A stretch of DNA of 64,000 bases from Corbicula japonica (lineage: Eukaryota > Mollusca > Bivalvia > Venerida > Cyrenidae): contig JAZAYU010000910.1 in the NCBI GenBank assembly GCA_038501625.1, forward strand, positions 1-64,000, in the 5' to 3' direction. The notes under the pieces are model-generated. The model saw only the letters and a program-made list of their open reading frames with translations, ran no database searches and was not told the origin of the DNA. The position numbers were made by a program, and so were the translations under genes. Of this stretch, positions 33,514-47,100 are shown piece by piece; within the stretch, counting starts at the first letter, position 1; each line of letters begins with the position of its first letter.

Positions 33514-34982
33514 ATGGGGCCTACCGATATCCAGAGTTACCTCCCATTGAGAGTGGCTTCCCTTGCTGATTGGGTAGTTCCGGTTTAGAAGCGGTAATAA
33601 AGCGTAGCGTTAAACGTGTAGATAAAAAGTTTCAAAGTGCTTTTGAAGTTAAAATGCATTGTCAAATTAACAAAAAAAGTGAAACAGGCATATAAAGAAT
33701 AACCATCATCTTTATGAAGTGATTTTAAGTTAATAACTAAATGCATCTTTAACTATTTACGTAACTGCACGTATCCCTTATGAAAATTTATTTATTGGCT
33801 GGCATCGAAATTTTAGCTTTTTAAAACGTTCACTTCGGTATTCAGCCAATCATCGTTAAGTCATGCAAATAATGCTTATTAAGAAAAGGGCCTGGTGTTT
33901 TATGATCATGTTACGTAATCTAATTAGCAAGACTGGGTTTTACCAGCTGGAGGTGTGATAAAGGCCTTTTGAAGTTCAGTTGTAGATTTGTAAGAGGTCG
34001 AAAACGTTGCTTGTTGGGGGTAAAAGTGTTGTTTTAGGAAGGTGACTTGAGATTAAATATTCTAATTAATTGTCACACTGTTGTTTGAGACCCGAGACAT
34101 TCATTATTTGATATTTGCAACTTAAAGCGCTTCGATCTGAATTTAATAAAATAGCATTCGGGAAAGTTTTAGCCAAACATATATAAACTTTATTAAATTA
34201 ATTAAAATTGATTGTAAAACTAAATTAAATAAAACGATGAAATAAAGAGAAAAACGTGAAAAACATTACGAAACCATGTTTGAATTTATTCTAAATTGTA
34301 TAATAATAAGAAAGAAACTTGTGGAGAATAAATAGCAGTATATTGAAAAATACGTTAATACGAACATGGTACAAATCTATGAACCGAATGGTGTGAATTT
34401 AATTTGTAGGAAAAGGTTCAGTTATAAAAATAATCTTAGAATATTAAATTTCTGGCCAAAAATGTTGCATGGATATGAAAGAACATGTAACTATAAAAGT
34501 GAACGGGCGTTTCATTGGCGGAAGTCAAACTTTATTTTACATCATGTGTTATAAATTGTACTAGTCAACCTTTCTTTCGTTAACGGTTTCTTACTTTTAT
34601 TTCCCTCAAATCTGCCATTTTTGAGCATAAGAAATGCTTTTTTTACTCTTTATTACCGAAGGGGTCGAACATAACGATGTTAGACACATACCTCGCAAAC
34701 GTATAAAAATGGGTAACAGAGAAAATTTAAATATTATGCGCTGCACTATAAAACTATCTATTTTTTCCATTCAATGATAATAATCAAACGTTTTTATGCC
34801 TTATGCTAATCTCTGACCAACCAGACCCTATTAAAATGTATTTGAAAGGACCACGGATGACTACGGCATGTCTGTTTTAATGTCAATCTCAGACCGGAAC
34901 TACCCAGTCACAGGTGCGCGTTACAAAGGGAGGTAACTTAGGACAGAATATTGAGATAACTCTGTATATCGGCAGGACCCCA
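33514..34982. mobile_element. Non-autonomous element with ~100-bp inverted ends
   Basis: Left end GGGGCCTACCGATATCCAGA, GTTACCTCCC, TGGGTAGTTCCGGT. The right end (34870-34982) carries ACCGGAACTACCCAGT, GGGAGGTAAC, TCTGTATATCGGCAGGACCC, the same features in inverted order. Length about 1.47 kb, no recognisable coding sequence. Confidence 0.65.
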
Positions 34983-35129
34983 TTCAGCCAAATCGTATTT
35001 TCTGTTTAACTGTACCAAGCGTCTTTGAAAAGTCTACCAGTACATACAAATAAAATCATATATTTCATAGCACTCGTTGTATGTACGATTAATTGAAGAT
35101 TTTTAGTTAGAATGTCAAATCCTCTAGAT

Positions 35130-38100
35130 TCACAGAACTCTGTTTCCTATAAGTTGAATGGCATCTATTTCGACCCAGCTGTTGCTTGCTGTACAGTCGA
35201 TTTCTAGCCGAAGATCCCTTGAAGGAGTGGCCATAACCTGCAATGACATTAAACAATGTAACATACTTCTGCAGTGCAGTCTTTTTCTAACCGAAGATCC
35301 CTAGAAGGACTGGCCATAACCTGCAACGGCATTTAACAATGAAACGAAAATATGAATTTCTAAAATTTATAATTAATAAAAATACATGTTGAAATGTACA
35401 AGGCAAACCAAATAAGCAGAAGACTTTATTACCATCATTCTTGCTTTAAGTGTTTGTGTTGATTGTTTCTGGGTTCCTTTTCGAAACCCTCTCAATCCAA
35501 GTGAAAAAACTAGTCAACTGGCAAAACCTACATGTAACAATAACTGGGTTTGCGATGTGACGATAAATAAGAAATAGTATTCGCGACCTTAATAGTGTGA
35601 ACTATAAATTAACGCGTCGCCGAGACATAAACAATATACCTGGCATTCTACGTTCATTTTTGAATATGCGGTTTAAAAGACAGTGCTTGAGACAACAAAA
35701 TTGCCGAGCGACATTGAAATTGTTGAAATCAAAAAGGCGAAGTCACTCGTGTGGCGTTATTATGGCCTAAAAACAGAATTTTATTTCTGCTCGGTTATTG
35801 TAAGTCACAAAGGTTATTGACATTTATACATGTAAGTATAGTATCGCTATATATCGCAATCTCTTTTTTTCCCCGGCAATTCCCATCCCTAATTTACACG
35901 CATTTAAATTCGTTCTTTTAAATCTACGAATATGTTTATACAAAGAAGTCATTGAAAAGCCGACCAGCGTTGTTGTATGCCATAAGCAGGTGTGTCTCGG
36001 GTTCATAAAGTGTTTTCTATAATGACTGAGGCCAAGCGAACATTTCTCTAACTTACTGACAACTGTGGTGCAAATATCCTAGAAGATGCAATAACTTGCA
36101 CTGTATTTACAGACCAAAGCGTTATCCAAGTCCCTCCATTCTTTGCGTTGATTGCCTTTACTGCACCAGCGTTTAACGTTTCGTAGATCTCAACACTGGT
36201 AATGTACACCGCCTCAGCGAACTGAACCTGTAGAAAACAACTCAACCTTTTAATTTAGATCATTATGATGAAAACATACATATTGTATCTACATATTATA
36301 ATCCAACAAGTCAAAATATTAAAATTAAAATGTCTTTTGCGCAAAATATGATCCCCGCAAAACTTGTTGATAATATCCCACTTACAAAATAATGTCATTG
36401 ATTGAGAAGGTTTCATTAAATTTACAGTTCCGTTTACAATGGTTTACTATAGATGAAATGACGAGTTTTGTGCTATGGTTATTGTTGTTTTTGTTGTTGT
36501 TGTTTTCATTAATTTAATAAGTACTCAAACCGTATTTGTAAGTGTGGTTTTAATACACTCTTTCAAATAGTGGAGGATACAATTTTTTTTACCCAAATCA
36601 ATGTTATGAATATAATTTTTAAAATGAAATAGCACAATTTAAAATTGTCTCAATTATTGTCGAAGTAAAATAAATGTTATGGTGTTCATATTTCTATTTT
36701 ATATGTGGCTTCCCTGATAATTAACACAAACAAATTAATATATATTTGCTGATTTCTCTATTTTATGTTAGTCTAAAATTTGATTCTTACCTCTATGAAT
36801 TGATTAGAGTCCAGTACCCTTGGAGTCCAAGCGCTCGCGATATCGCCGTAGCTGGGATACACATTAGAAGGCCCTATAACTTGGTTAGCACTCCAACTAA
36901 TATTGAATTAGATCTTTTATACAATTACCAATATATGACATTGTTGTAGCGCAAACATGATAAATATTCTGTTGCGCTTTAAAATCATAATATAATAAAG
37001 ACATCAAACAAAGAAATTCAATCAATAAAATGTTACAGTATTATTCAGGATAACATAATCTAGTCCATGAAAAAAATAAAAAGAAACTTAACTTAGTCTG
37101 ATATGACATACATACTTAAACATATTCCATAAAACTGTGCGAACAGATGTGCTTTTAGTTTTGATTTAAAGCTGGGAACAGACTGGATATTTTTTAAAAC
37201 CGCTGAGGAGGGCGTTCCACCACTTTTGACCTACAACTGCCAGTGATGTCAGCTAGTTTTTTTTGTTGTTTTTTGTTTAAGTTTTATGTTTCAAGTTGAC
37301 AATGTCTTGAAAGTAAAAAAGTGAAACATTTCTAGTAGTAATAGCCATATATATAATTATATAATTGATTTATAAACAGATCAATTTCAAAAATGACACC
37401 ACAAACACTTCTTTAAAAAGTGAATTGAGCAAAACCTGTTTATTTCTTCTGTTTAACTTCATGGACTAGACAAAAATAAATGAGCAACTTCATGCAAAAT
37501 TTTGATATAATTCTTTGAAATGACATCATTACAGTCAAATGAGTAGCCAACATAGCTTGCCAGCATTTCATTAACATTAATATAAAATGCAAAGCAAATC
37601 TGAACTAAAATCCCCTGTACAATTAATGTCACCAAACCTATTATTTATAATTTTCCAAATGAAATTTGATCATACTTGTCAAACTTTAAAACATAATAAG
37701 CTAATAAATCATTGTCTCCTATTTTCATGAATTGCTATATAACTCTTCACCTGTGCCCAAGGTTATAAAGCTGAGCATGGAAACCAGTCTCAAATCTCAA
37801 GCATCTGATTGGCTGAAATGGCGACCAGTAGCCATTTCAGCCAATCAGATGCTTGAGATTTGAGACTGGTTCCAAACTCAGTTTTATAACCTTCAACCCT
37901 GGCCTTTGAAACTATGCGGTGTCGGTTTAACATGGTTATGCGGTAACGGTTTAACGTGGAAATCCTTGCTCCTACATGCTCCTACATGCACTTTTTGCGT
38001 CCGAAATTCTATCTGGTTTTGCTTATATTAATCTCTTTCATATCAAAGCTAACATTATCACTTTATACATCATCGATCGATTTTATCATTTCAAATTTTA

Positions 38101-41100
38101 ATTAAAAGTAAACTGAGCAGCAGGCTTATTTAACTGTCCTAATGTTTAAACATCTTGATCAAGTTACATAAATTACGCACTAATCTGTTCTACAGTAATT
38201 GAATAACTATTTTTTACAAAGAAATACTACGTAAAATTTACCCGCTGCTGCTATATTCCGAGGAAAATGCCGTAACTGTTTGCACCCATTGCTTTATTTG
38301 CGTCGACATAGTTGTTGCGATAGCTGTTGTAGCTGCTGACATAGTTGTTGTAATAACCGTTGTAGTTGCTGGCGTTGTTGATCCTTAAAATAGTCATCAA
38401 AAGTCTGAAGACTGCACATTGCATCCCACGTAAAGGGAAATACGAACATTGCTTAGTCTTAAGACTGCAGATTTTTTGACAAATACCTTCTAGTCCTCAA
38501 ACATAAAAGGAAATACGAAAATTGATTCCACCTCACGTATAGGGAAATACAAATATTGTACCTCAAGTCAAGGGATATACAAATATTGCACCTCATGTAA
38601 AGGGAAATACGAACATTGAAGTAAAGAAAAAATAAATGACAGGAATCCTTTCCAAGAAATAACATCTTTGCGCTTGAAATAGAAATGTAGTTTAAAAAAT
38701 ATAGTTTCAGAACTCATTGTGAATATTCGAACTTTTATATTTCGTGTACTAAAGACGTTTTAGGTAAATGTCGAAATAAATGGAAAAAAAATCTCTGGGA
38801 AAAGTTCAAAATATTAAGAGCATTTTTGTAATTATCGTGTAATAGTCTAATCCATGTTGGTTTAAGAGGGTTGATAAAACTTTCAAAATGTACAAATCTA
38901 AGACCACCGTTTTCATGATGTTATGGTTCTCTTACCTTGTCAGGACTATAAAAGTGTATAAAACAATTTTTTTAACATTTTATCACTTCTTTGGGTCGAT
39001 TTTGGTGATCCCATCATTAGTGTAAATGATTTTATTTTGATAACGCCAATGTTTTTTCCACTAAGTTTTTAACTATCGGAGTAAGAAGCCGAAGATGTAA
39101 TATTGATTATTTTAAGTGTTTTATATATTCAAAATTCATGTTTTCTTATTTTAATACCGTTTATATTCTTATTGTTTTATTTAAAAGTGCTAAGATGTCT
39201 GCACTAATAATGAACAGATAAGTGGAATTTCAAAGTGGGTTCACTTGTGTTCTATCCCGGTATATATAGGCAGAAAGATGCTCAATTATTGTTAAACATG
39301 ACTAAATATTAGTCGTCGGACAGATTAACCAATTCTTTTATATCTAACTCACGAATATTGATAATATTACATAATTAATTTTAATACATCAATTTAACTT
39401 GTGTATATTATTTCAACGGTGCTCGCAAGTTGTCGGTATAAATGTGAGAAATTTGAAAATGTAATTCAAAAAGGTGAAAAGGGAACTTTGAAGACCCTCG
39501 ACCACGACAAATATGAAAATATTGCAGGCTCGGTTGATTGAGCCTGTTCATGGGCAGTAATGGAAATGCTTATTACTGCCCACGCCGCCTAGCTCCGGGT
39601 TGAACGCATCTCAATATTTACACCAATAAACAGTACAATTTTGATCCATTCCAAACGATGGTATCTATACGGCGGTGAACATGGAACCTTCAATTTGGTA
39701 CTTTAACATTAATACCATTCTATGTTCAGCGCCGTATGGTCCCCAGATAAAAGAATGGGTTTGCCCTAAATGAGAAGACAATGGGCAGAACTTAACAGAA
39801 TAGAATTTTGAGAGGGGATCTTAGAATATAAATTCTGCATATCACAGGCAACGCCAAAGACAAATTTAAAAAGAAGAAAGTATATCCTTGGGGTAATTGA
39901 AAAATATCAAAATTTATATTGGCTGGGATATTGAAACCACCCATCTTTAAACTGACCGAAATATTAAAAACAAAAAGTAAAATAAGAAGTACTATTAACA
40001 TAATACATAAATATCGTTCTTGATGACCTTCAAAGGACGTAACTGATAACAGAACAAATTGCATGTACGGGTAGACTATTTACAGCCGCCACACGGCACA
40101 AACAAAGCTACTTTGATATTAAAATAGATGAAAAGGGAACTTTGAAGACCCTTGATGACGAAAATATTGCAGGCTCGGTTTGATTGAGCCTGTTCATGGG
40201 AAGTAATGGAAATGCTTATTAAAGCCCACGCCGCATAGCCCGGATTGAGCGCAACTCACTAACATTCCTGCAACACTTGTAATTCATTAGAAAACTGTGA
40301 TATTAGTTTAAAGTGTGGCGGCCATAAAACGTCCCCCCCCCGTAACATCAGTCAGTACTGTAATTAATAATGCCATATAAAAGACGTTGAGCACGATAAA
40401 AAATATTCGTCTAAATATTGTGTTGCGCTATAAAAAGTGAACAGTAAAATCCATTTCGATTACTTCTCATGCACAGGCTCAGTCAAACCGAGCTGCAATA
40501 TTTCGATATTTGTCGTGTTCAGTGGCTTTCAAAAAAAGGTGAAATATGCATATCAGGAATCGCCACATTCAGAAAAAACAGCCTCCCCACACAGTCAAGA
40601 AGAAGAGAGGGAGAGAGCATGGTTAATAAAATGATCAGTTTCAAAAGAGACACCACTAACAATTAACAAAAATGAGAACCCGAGGGGTTACCGCCTTGAA
40701 ACGGTCAGTGGCAAATCAAATTGCCACTGGGGGTTTAAACCAGGTTCTAGGGTGCACCAACCTCACACTTGCCCCAACAGGTTCTCATATCACAAAACAA
40801 ATACACGTTGTCTTGGTGAAACAACTCCAACCCACTTATTGGCTCAACAATGTTGCATGCAAAAGCACACAAACATATAAAACATAAGAATCTAATAGCA
40901 TTGAAAAGCCAAAGGGCGGGTACTAAAAGTAACTTATCGTGTAAAATGAAGATGACCTTATCTCAAATATGATTAGCGCATCAACACCATAGTAAAACTT
41001 TTATTTATTTATTCTAAACAAAAATATTTAAATAAATTTTGGGCAATTTTAGGCTAGTTTGAAATCAATCCTCGTGCTGTGAAACATTTTCAAATCAACG

Positions 41101-44100
41101 CATTAGAGGGTAAAAAACAGGAATATCAGTCTTCAGAAAGTAGTAAATGATGTAAACAATGTTTGCGAGACACATTAATTCGACACCGGTATTGGTTGAT
41201 TCTCAGTTTTTTTATTTACAAAAGCATGTCATTGGCCTACAGGCTGATTCAAAGCTCAACTTTAAACATGAATAATTAATAACCTTAATTTAAGACATGT
41301 TTGTTTGTTCGGTGGGCAAGCATGAACAATATGTACTTGTATTTTTTACCTCTGTCCGTTAGATTTAAGGATTTACCTTAACAGTTAAAGCTAACATTTC
41401 ACTTTTACATTTTTATGCTATTGTTTTTAGTTTAAACATATTTTATTGCAATAAATAGCATACAATATACATGCAGGCGAATATGAAGAAATAATCTATT
41501 TACGCAAATGGGTCAGGCCACGTGTTATACCAACATCAGAAGGCCTTCTTGTTAAATTGTTATTATGCAAATTCGACGAGAAGTAATTAAGTAACTATTA
41601 TTAGAGAACAGCGATAAATACAAATTTTTTGATATTGAGGTATTCTGTTTTTTTTTAAGTTTTATGTATTCATACAAGTAATCAGTACAAATTAGATTTA
41701 TCTCAAACGATGGAATGCATATGGCGGCGAACATGGAACCTTCAATGTGGTAGTTTCATATTAATACCATTTCATGTTCAGCGGCGTATGGAAAGAATGG
41801 ATTTGCCATTAACGAGAAAACAACGGGCGGAACCGAACAGAACAGAAGCCCCTCTTTTCACAGAGAACTCCGGTGTCAAAAAAAGATAAAAATCAGGAAG
41901 CATATAATAGGGGTGACCGAATAAATGCTATCTCTTGCACAGATATGTCAATATATAGTATTTTTTCTTTTTTGTTTACTCCGAAGCTTAAGTATATCTA
42001 GTAAAATGGATTTACTTAGAGTATGTTAAACTTTAGAATTCCCAGATCATATGATTTAAGCTTCAGACATACCCATAGTCAACTATTGATAAAATATAGT
42101 CACGTGATAATTTGCTGATTGAAAAAAATACTTTTACATTAGAATAAGTTGCCAATCATGAATTATCACCGCATTTTTACAGCCCAAACATTAACAAGAA
42201 AAGTATAACACAGATGTGTTTTATGTTGATGACATTTAAAGGAAGTTAGATGTTAGATGTTGGATGTAAGAGTTCATGCAGGTGATGGATTTTTTGTAAA
42301 CAAAGAAAGAATTAAATGATAATATATTGTTGTCTTTTATTGGCGAAGGGTATTGAACGTTGAAGGGTGTGCGTGTGTATTAGTTGTGGAACGCGTTGTA
42401 GAACCGTCAATTTCAACATCAGAAACATTTGTAAACAAAGAACCTTTATATAAAGGTCACACTCTAGTGTCAAAATCAAGTCACGTGATCGCCAATATTT
42501 GTAAACAAAACACTATCTTCAATATTCCGCCAAGAATGACTTTCTGAACAATGTCTCTTACTGCATGTTCACTCTTTCTATAACTGCTTACAACAATAAA
42601 CTTTAAATTCGCATATTTATTTGATTAAAAGATTAAAAGAAAACACCAACTCAATGATCTCAACTGTGTAATATCCTTAAGCTGGTACTTAACGTTCGCT
42701 AACAACCTATATATGAAGCCTTGCCACATGGTACTCAACATTCGCTGTCGACGTCTCTTTGAAGCCGAGCCCATTATTCTTTTGGGTCGGAATAGACGTA
42801 TGTTGTAAAGATCATCAAGTATTAGTTAAATAGTACTAATAAGTTATGACCCATAATTCGTCCAGAAAATATGAAAATTACGTTTTAAGTTAAGTAATCC
42901 TTGTAAGAAAGAGGTGTGTATCGTTTATGTCTATCTAGCGATAACCAGTCTGTGATGGAATATATCATTGAATAACAGTTTAAATTAATTTTGTTTTAAC
43001 ATCCACATCTCTATAAATGTTTGGGTTTTTTTACTTTGCCAAAGCAAATCTGTTTGTTAGCCAGTATAATTTTTAAAGTGTTATTTTCATTTCTGTATAG
43101 TTTCGATTAAAACAAGCTCATAAGGCTGTCTCCTGATTGGTTATCACAAAACATGATGTTAAGCTGCTTAAAAAAAGTGATTATTGATCCATTTGTAATA
43201 CTGATACTGACTTCATAAAATATGATAATTGCTTTGAGTTTTTCCATTCAACAACTGGACTTCAGGGAGAGAAGAAATATTTTCTTGTCTTTTTCAATGA
43301 AAACAGCAGTCCTACAGTTCGTCGGCGTTTTCGCCGTCGCTGTGTGCTGGCAAATAAACAATAAAAAATATTTTCGAGACAACAAATTAAATGACTTTGT
43401 ATGTTCATCGACATACTTTATTTTTAGGAAGAACGGCCTTACAGCAATGTCATGTACGACCTTGTGCAGTGGATACTCAAATTGCCTTAGCGTGTTCTAC
43501 ATGCCTGTGTCGGGTTCTTGCACGGGATGCAAGATAACGTACTGGAATAATGACGGACTAGAGGCCAAGGACGGCTACCAACACTTCACGACTAAGGACC
43601 CAGGTATGTGAATAAGTACATATTGAATGATATAAGGATATACTAATGCAGGATATAAATATATATTGTAATCACAGGTGTTCTATGTGTAAATATTATA
43701 ATGCCATCAGGGGCAGCTGAAAGAAAATGCTTAAATGTATTTAATTAAATTATTTACTATTGATCTCCATTATTATTTTGTTAAACAAAATATACTGAAC
43801 AAAAATAAAAAGTATCCACTTTTTATGCTTGTTTTCCCAATACCATATTTTCATTTAATCAGGAACGCTTTGAATGGTGTTTATTTAGTTAATCTCAGTT
43901 GTTTTTGAGTTAAATTGTTCATGAATAAAAACTTCCACACCAAGACCTGAGGAACTGCCAATCGAATAACAATTAAGCATGACTTACAAAACACTACATA
44001 TTCAATTTAAAGGGAGGTAATTGGAAATGGTTGGAATTTCTAGCATTGTTTATCGAGGACCAGTTGATTTATTTATGAAAATTTTGTGATTTTATTTATC

Positions 44101-47100
44101 CACAAGAGGTAGAGAACGTGATTTAATTCCAATAAATGTGAATATTTCACAGAATCGCTGACATTTTACTGAAACCCATATTACAATAAAGGGAAAGACA
44201 ACTAAGTTGTGGCTGCAGATTTTCAAGAATACTTTATCCCTTTGCAATAATAACAGAAAAGCATATGTGTACACATATAGAATTTTGAAATTTCGTTTTC
44301 ATATTTTACAAAATTTAATATAGGAAAGTGGATACTTTTTATTTTTGTTGAGTATACATATTAAGCCGTTCTTATTATGTCACTTGGATTTCTTGTTAAT
44401 AAAACAAATTTCTATCTCATAAATAAGACCTTCATTTAGGATAATTTATCATGGGTAATACTTTTAACATTGTCAATTTTCAAAATTTTGAATACAAACC
44501 TTATCTTATTTTCTAACAAACATATTATAACAAATTAAGAAAGCATTAATTTTGTCTACAGCATTTCAAGGAAGTAATGTCAACTTTTTGAAGGCAAAAT
44601 TTTGCTTTCTATAGTTTAATAATAAAAAATAATATACCGCATTTTTATAGCGCTCTTTTCAAAAAAATATGCTCAAAAGCTCTTTACAATATATCATGGT
44701 TAAAAAGTACAAATTATTTAGAAAGGTGAAATAAATATGCAATACTTGATTAAAATAATTAACAAACATAAATTAAAGGCAATGTTAAACGTTATAGCAA
44801 AGCTTAAGAATAGGCATGGAATTAAAATTATAAAACAAATTTTCTAAGACACATTCTAAAAACATAGATAACGCGATCAAAGGGCGCTTTACAATAATAT
44901 AAACTAATAACTTATTACAAGCAATACAATTAAAATACTAAAACAGCATTTAAATAAAAAGATCAAAAGACTTGATCTTGATCCATGATCTTCCAGGAGA
45001 TCCCCCAAGCGTCCATGACTGTCTATGATGCAACTAGAAGTTGCCTGTATGTGACTAGAAGTCACCAAAAACGCAACAAGTAGTCGCCCGATTGTGACTA
45101 GAAGTCACCTGAACGCGACAAGAAATCGCCTATATGTGACTAGTAGTCACCTGAATGCAACAAGAAGTCGCTCCTATGTGACTAGAAGTCAGCTGAAGTT
45201 TAGTTAAGCTTTTTAATACTATAAGAAATTAAAGATTCCAATTCGAGTTACATTGTCATCATGCTGTAGCAAAATATTTTCTTACTACAAAGAGGTCCAT
45301 GAGAATTACCTGTAGGTGGCTAAGCCTACTTTACATTTTTTCCACAATTATAGCTGAAAAGGGAACTTTTAAAGCCAACAAAAAAACGCCAAATATTAAA
45401 ATATTGCAGAATCGGTTTGACTGAGCCTGCTTAATGGGATATTTAATGGAAATCCGAATCACTGCCCAAGCCGCCAAGACTCGGAATTAGCGCAACACAA
45501 TATTTACATCAGTAAACCGTACAATGTCGGTCCATCTCAAAACGACGGCATGCATAAGACGAAGAACATGAAACCTTCCGTTCGTTATTTTCATATTATA
45601 TTATATTCAGCCGTGTACGGTGCCCAGATAAAAGAATGCGCTTGCCCTAAACGAGCAAACATTTGTCGTAACTGAACAAATAAGAATTTTGACAGAGGTT
45701 CTAACAATATTTTTTCTGCAAATCACAGGGATTGCCAAAGACAAAAATTTTACCAAATGAAGCATATACTTGTCTTGATAATAACAATATCCAAATCTAT
45801 ATTGGAATGCATATTGAAAACACCATTTAAAACTGGCCGAAATATTAAAACAAACGTAAGTTTTGAAGTACGATTAACATTTACAATCATCAAAAGACTT
45901 TCAGGCTCGGTTTGATGAGGCCAGTTCATAGTACATGTAGATGTTTATGTACAAGTCTTTATATATAAGCGAAGAATATGACTAAACTGTAATAGTTTTG
46001 ACTAAAGTAGTCTTTTTATTGTATAGTATATTACTTCCCGACCTTTAACACACATTTTTTTTTACGTTTAATACGTCAGAATTTTAACTAATAGTATATT
46101 AAAATATTAGGATTTCAACCTTGCTGAAAAGTCAGGAAGATGACATGTACTTCGTGTTTTTGAAATTACCATGTTGACCAGATTTCTATGGCCTAAACAA
46201 TCTTTATTTTTCTTACTTCACTACTGCATGATCAAACCATTAAGTAAACAAAGAGATCCCAATTACAGCTCCACATCAATAAATTACAAGCTCAGAAAGT
46301 TAATGTTACCTTTAATGTTAAATGCCTACTATTTAAAGCTCTAACGACGCCGGCGCCGACAACGACTACCCAATCTAACATAAAGAGGCAATGGGCTTCG
46401 TTTGTTGTGGCGTATTCTTCACAAAGGTCTGCATCTGGGTATGTTTTGCTTCAGTTATCTAATGCCAGTACCAAGATTCGATACATTTAACCAATTTTCT
46501 AAAGGTATTGATAAGTGTATATTGAAATGATTAAACAACAACATCAAAAAAGTTTAATGTGATTCTGTGATATAATACTGCAATGCAAATTACTGCCATC
46601 AGCTTTACACAAATCTGAGCTGAGCACAACAAAATATTTCAATTTTATAATAATAAAAATAATCATCAGCAATAAAAAAAGACAACGTACGACTATTTTG
46701 AACTAAACCTTAATATGTGTCACCTCAAAACATTAATGGTTACCTTAACTGCTTTATTTTCATCATGAATATGTGTCGTTATTAATATACCGCAATGAAT
46801 GGTGTTGTTATTTTCAAACGATTGTATGTATCAGTCTACATTTTGCATTTTTTTTCAAATTCAGATGGAGTGCTAACAAAGTTATCGGACCACCGAACGT
46901 GTATCCTAACTACCTAGACAATAGTGAAGCATGGGCCCCGTCTGTTTTCGACGCGAATCAGTTCATACAGGTAGGAGGGGTTCATTGCATTGACCTATCA
47001 AGGTTTACACTCGTCACCTACAGCAGATGTATATATACAGATATTAATAATGCATGTCAGAGTAGAGATAAAGCAAAAACTTGATCATTATGGTACCCAT

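Noticed and set aside
39792..40064. 90-codon minus-strand hydrophobic frame
   Set aside because: It lies within R1 and is closed in the R1 copy at 45.4-45.9 kb.
43222..43296. Upstream in-frame start for gene A
   Set aside because: It would place 25 mixed residues before the signal peptide; the ATG at 43297 fits a secreted protein and matches the layout of gene B better.
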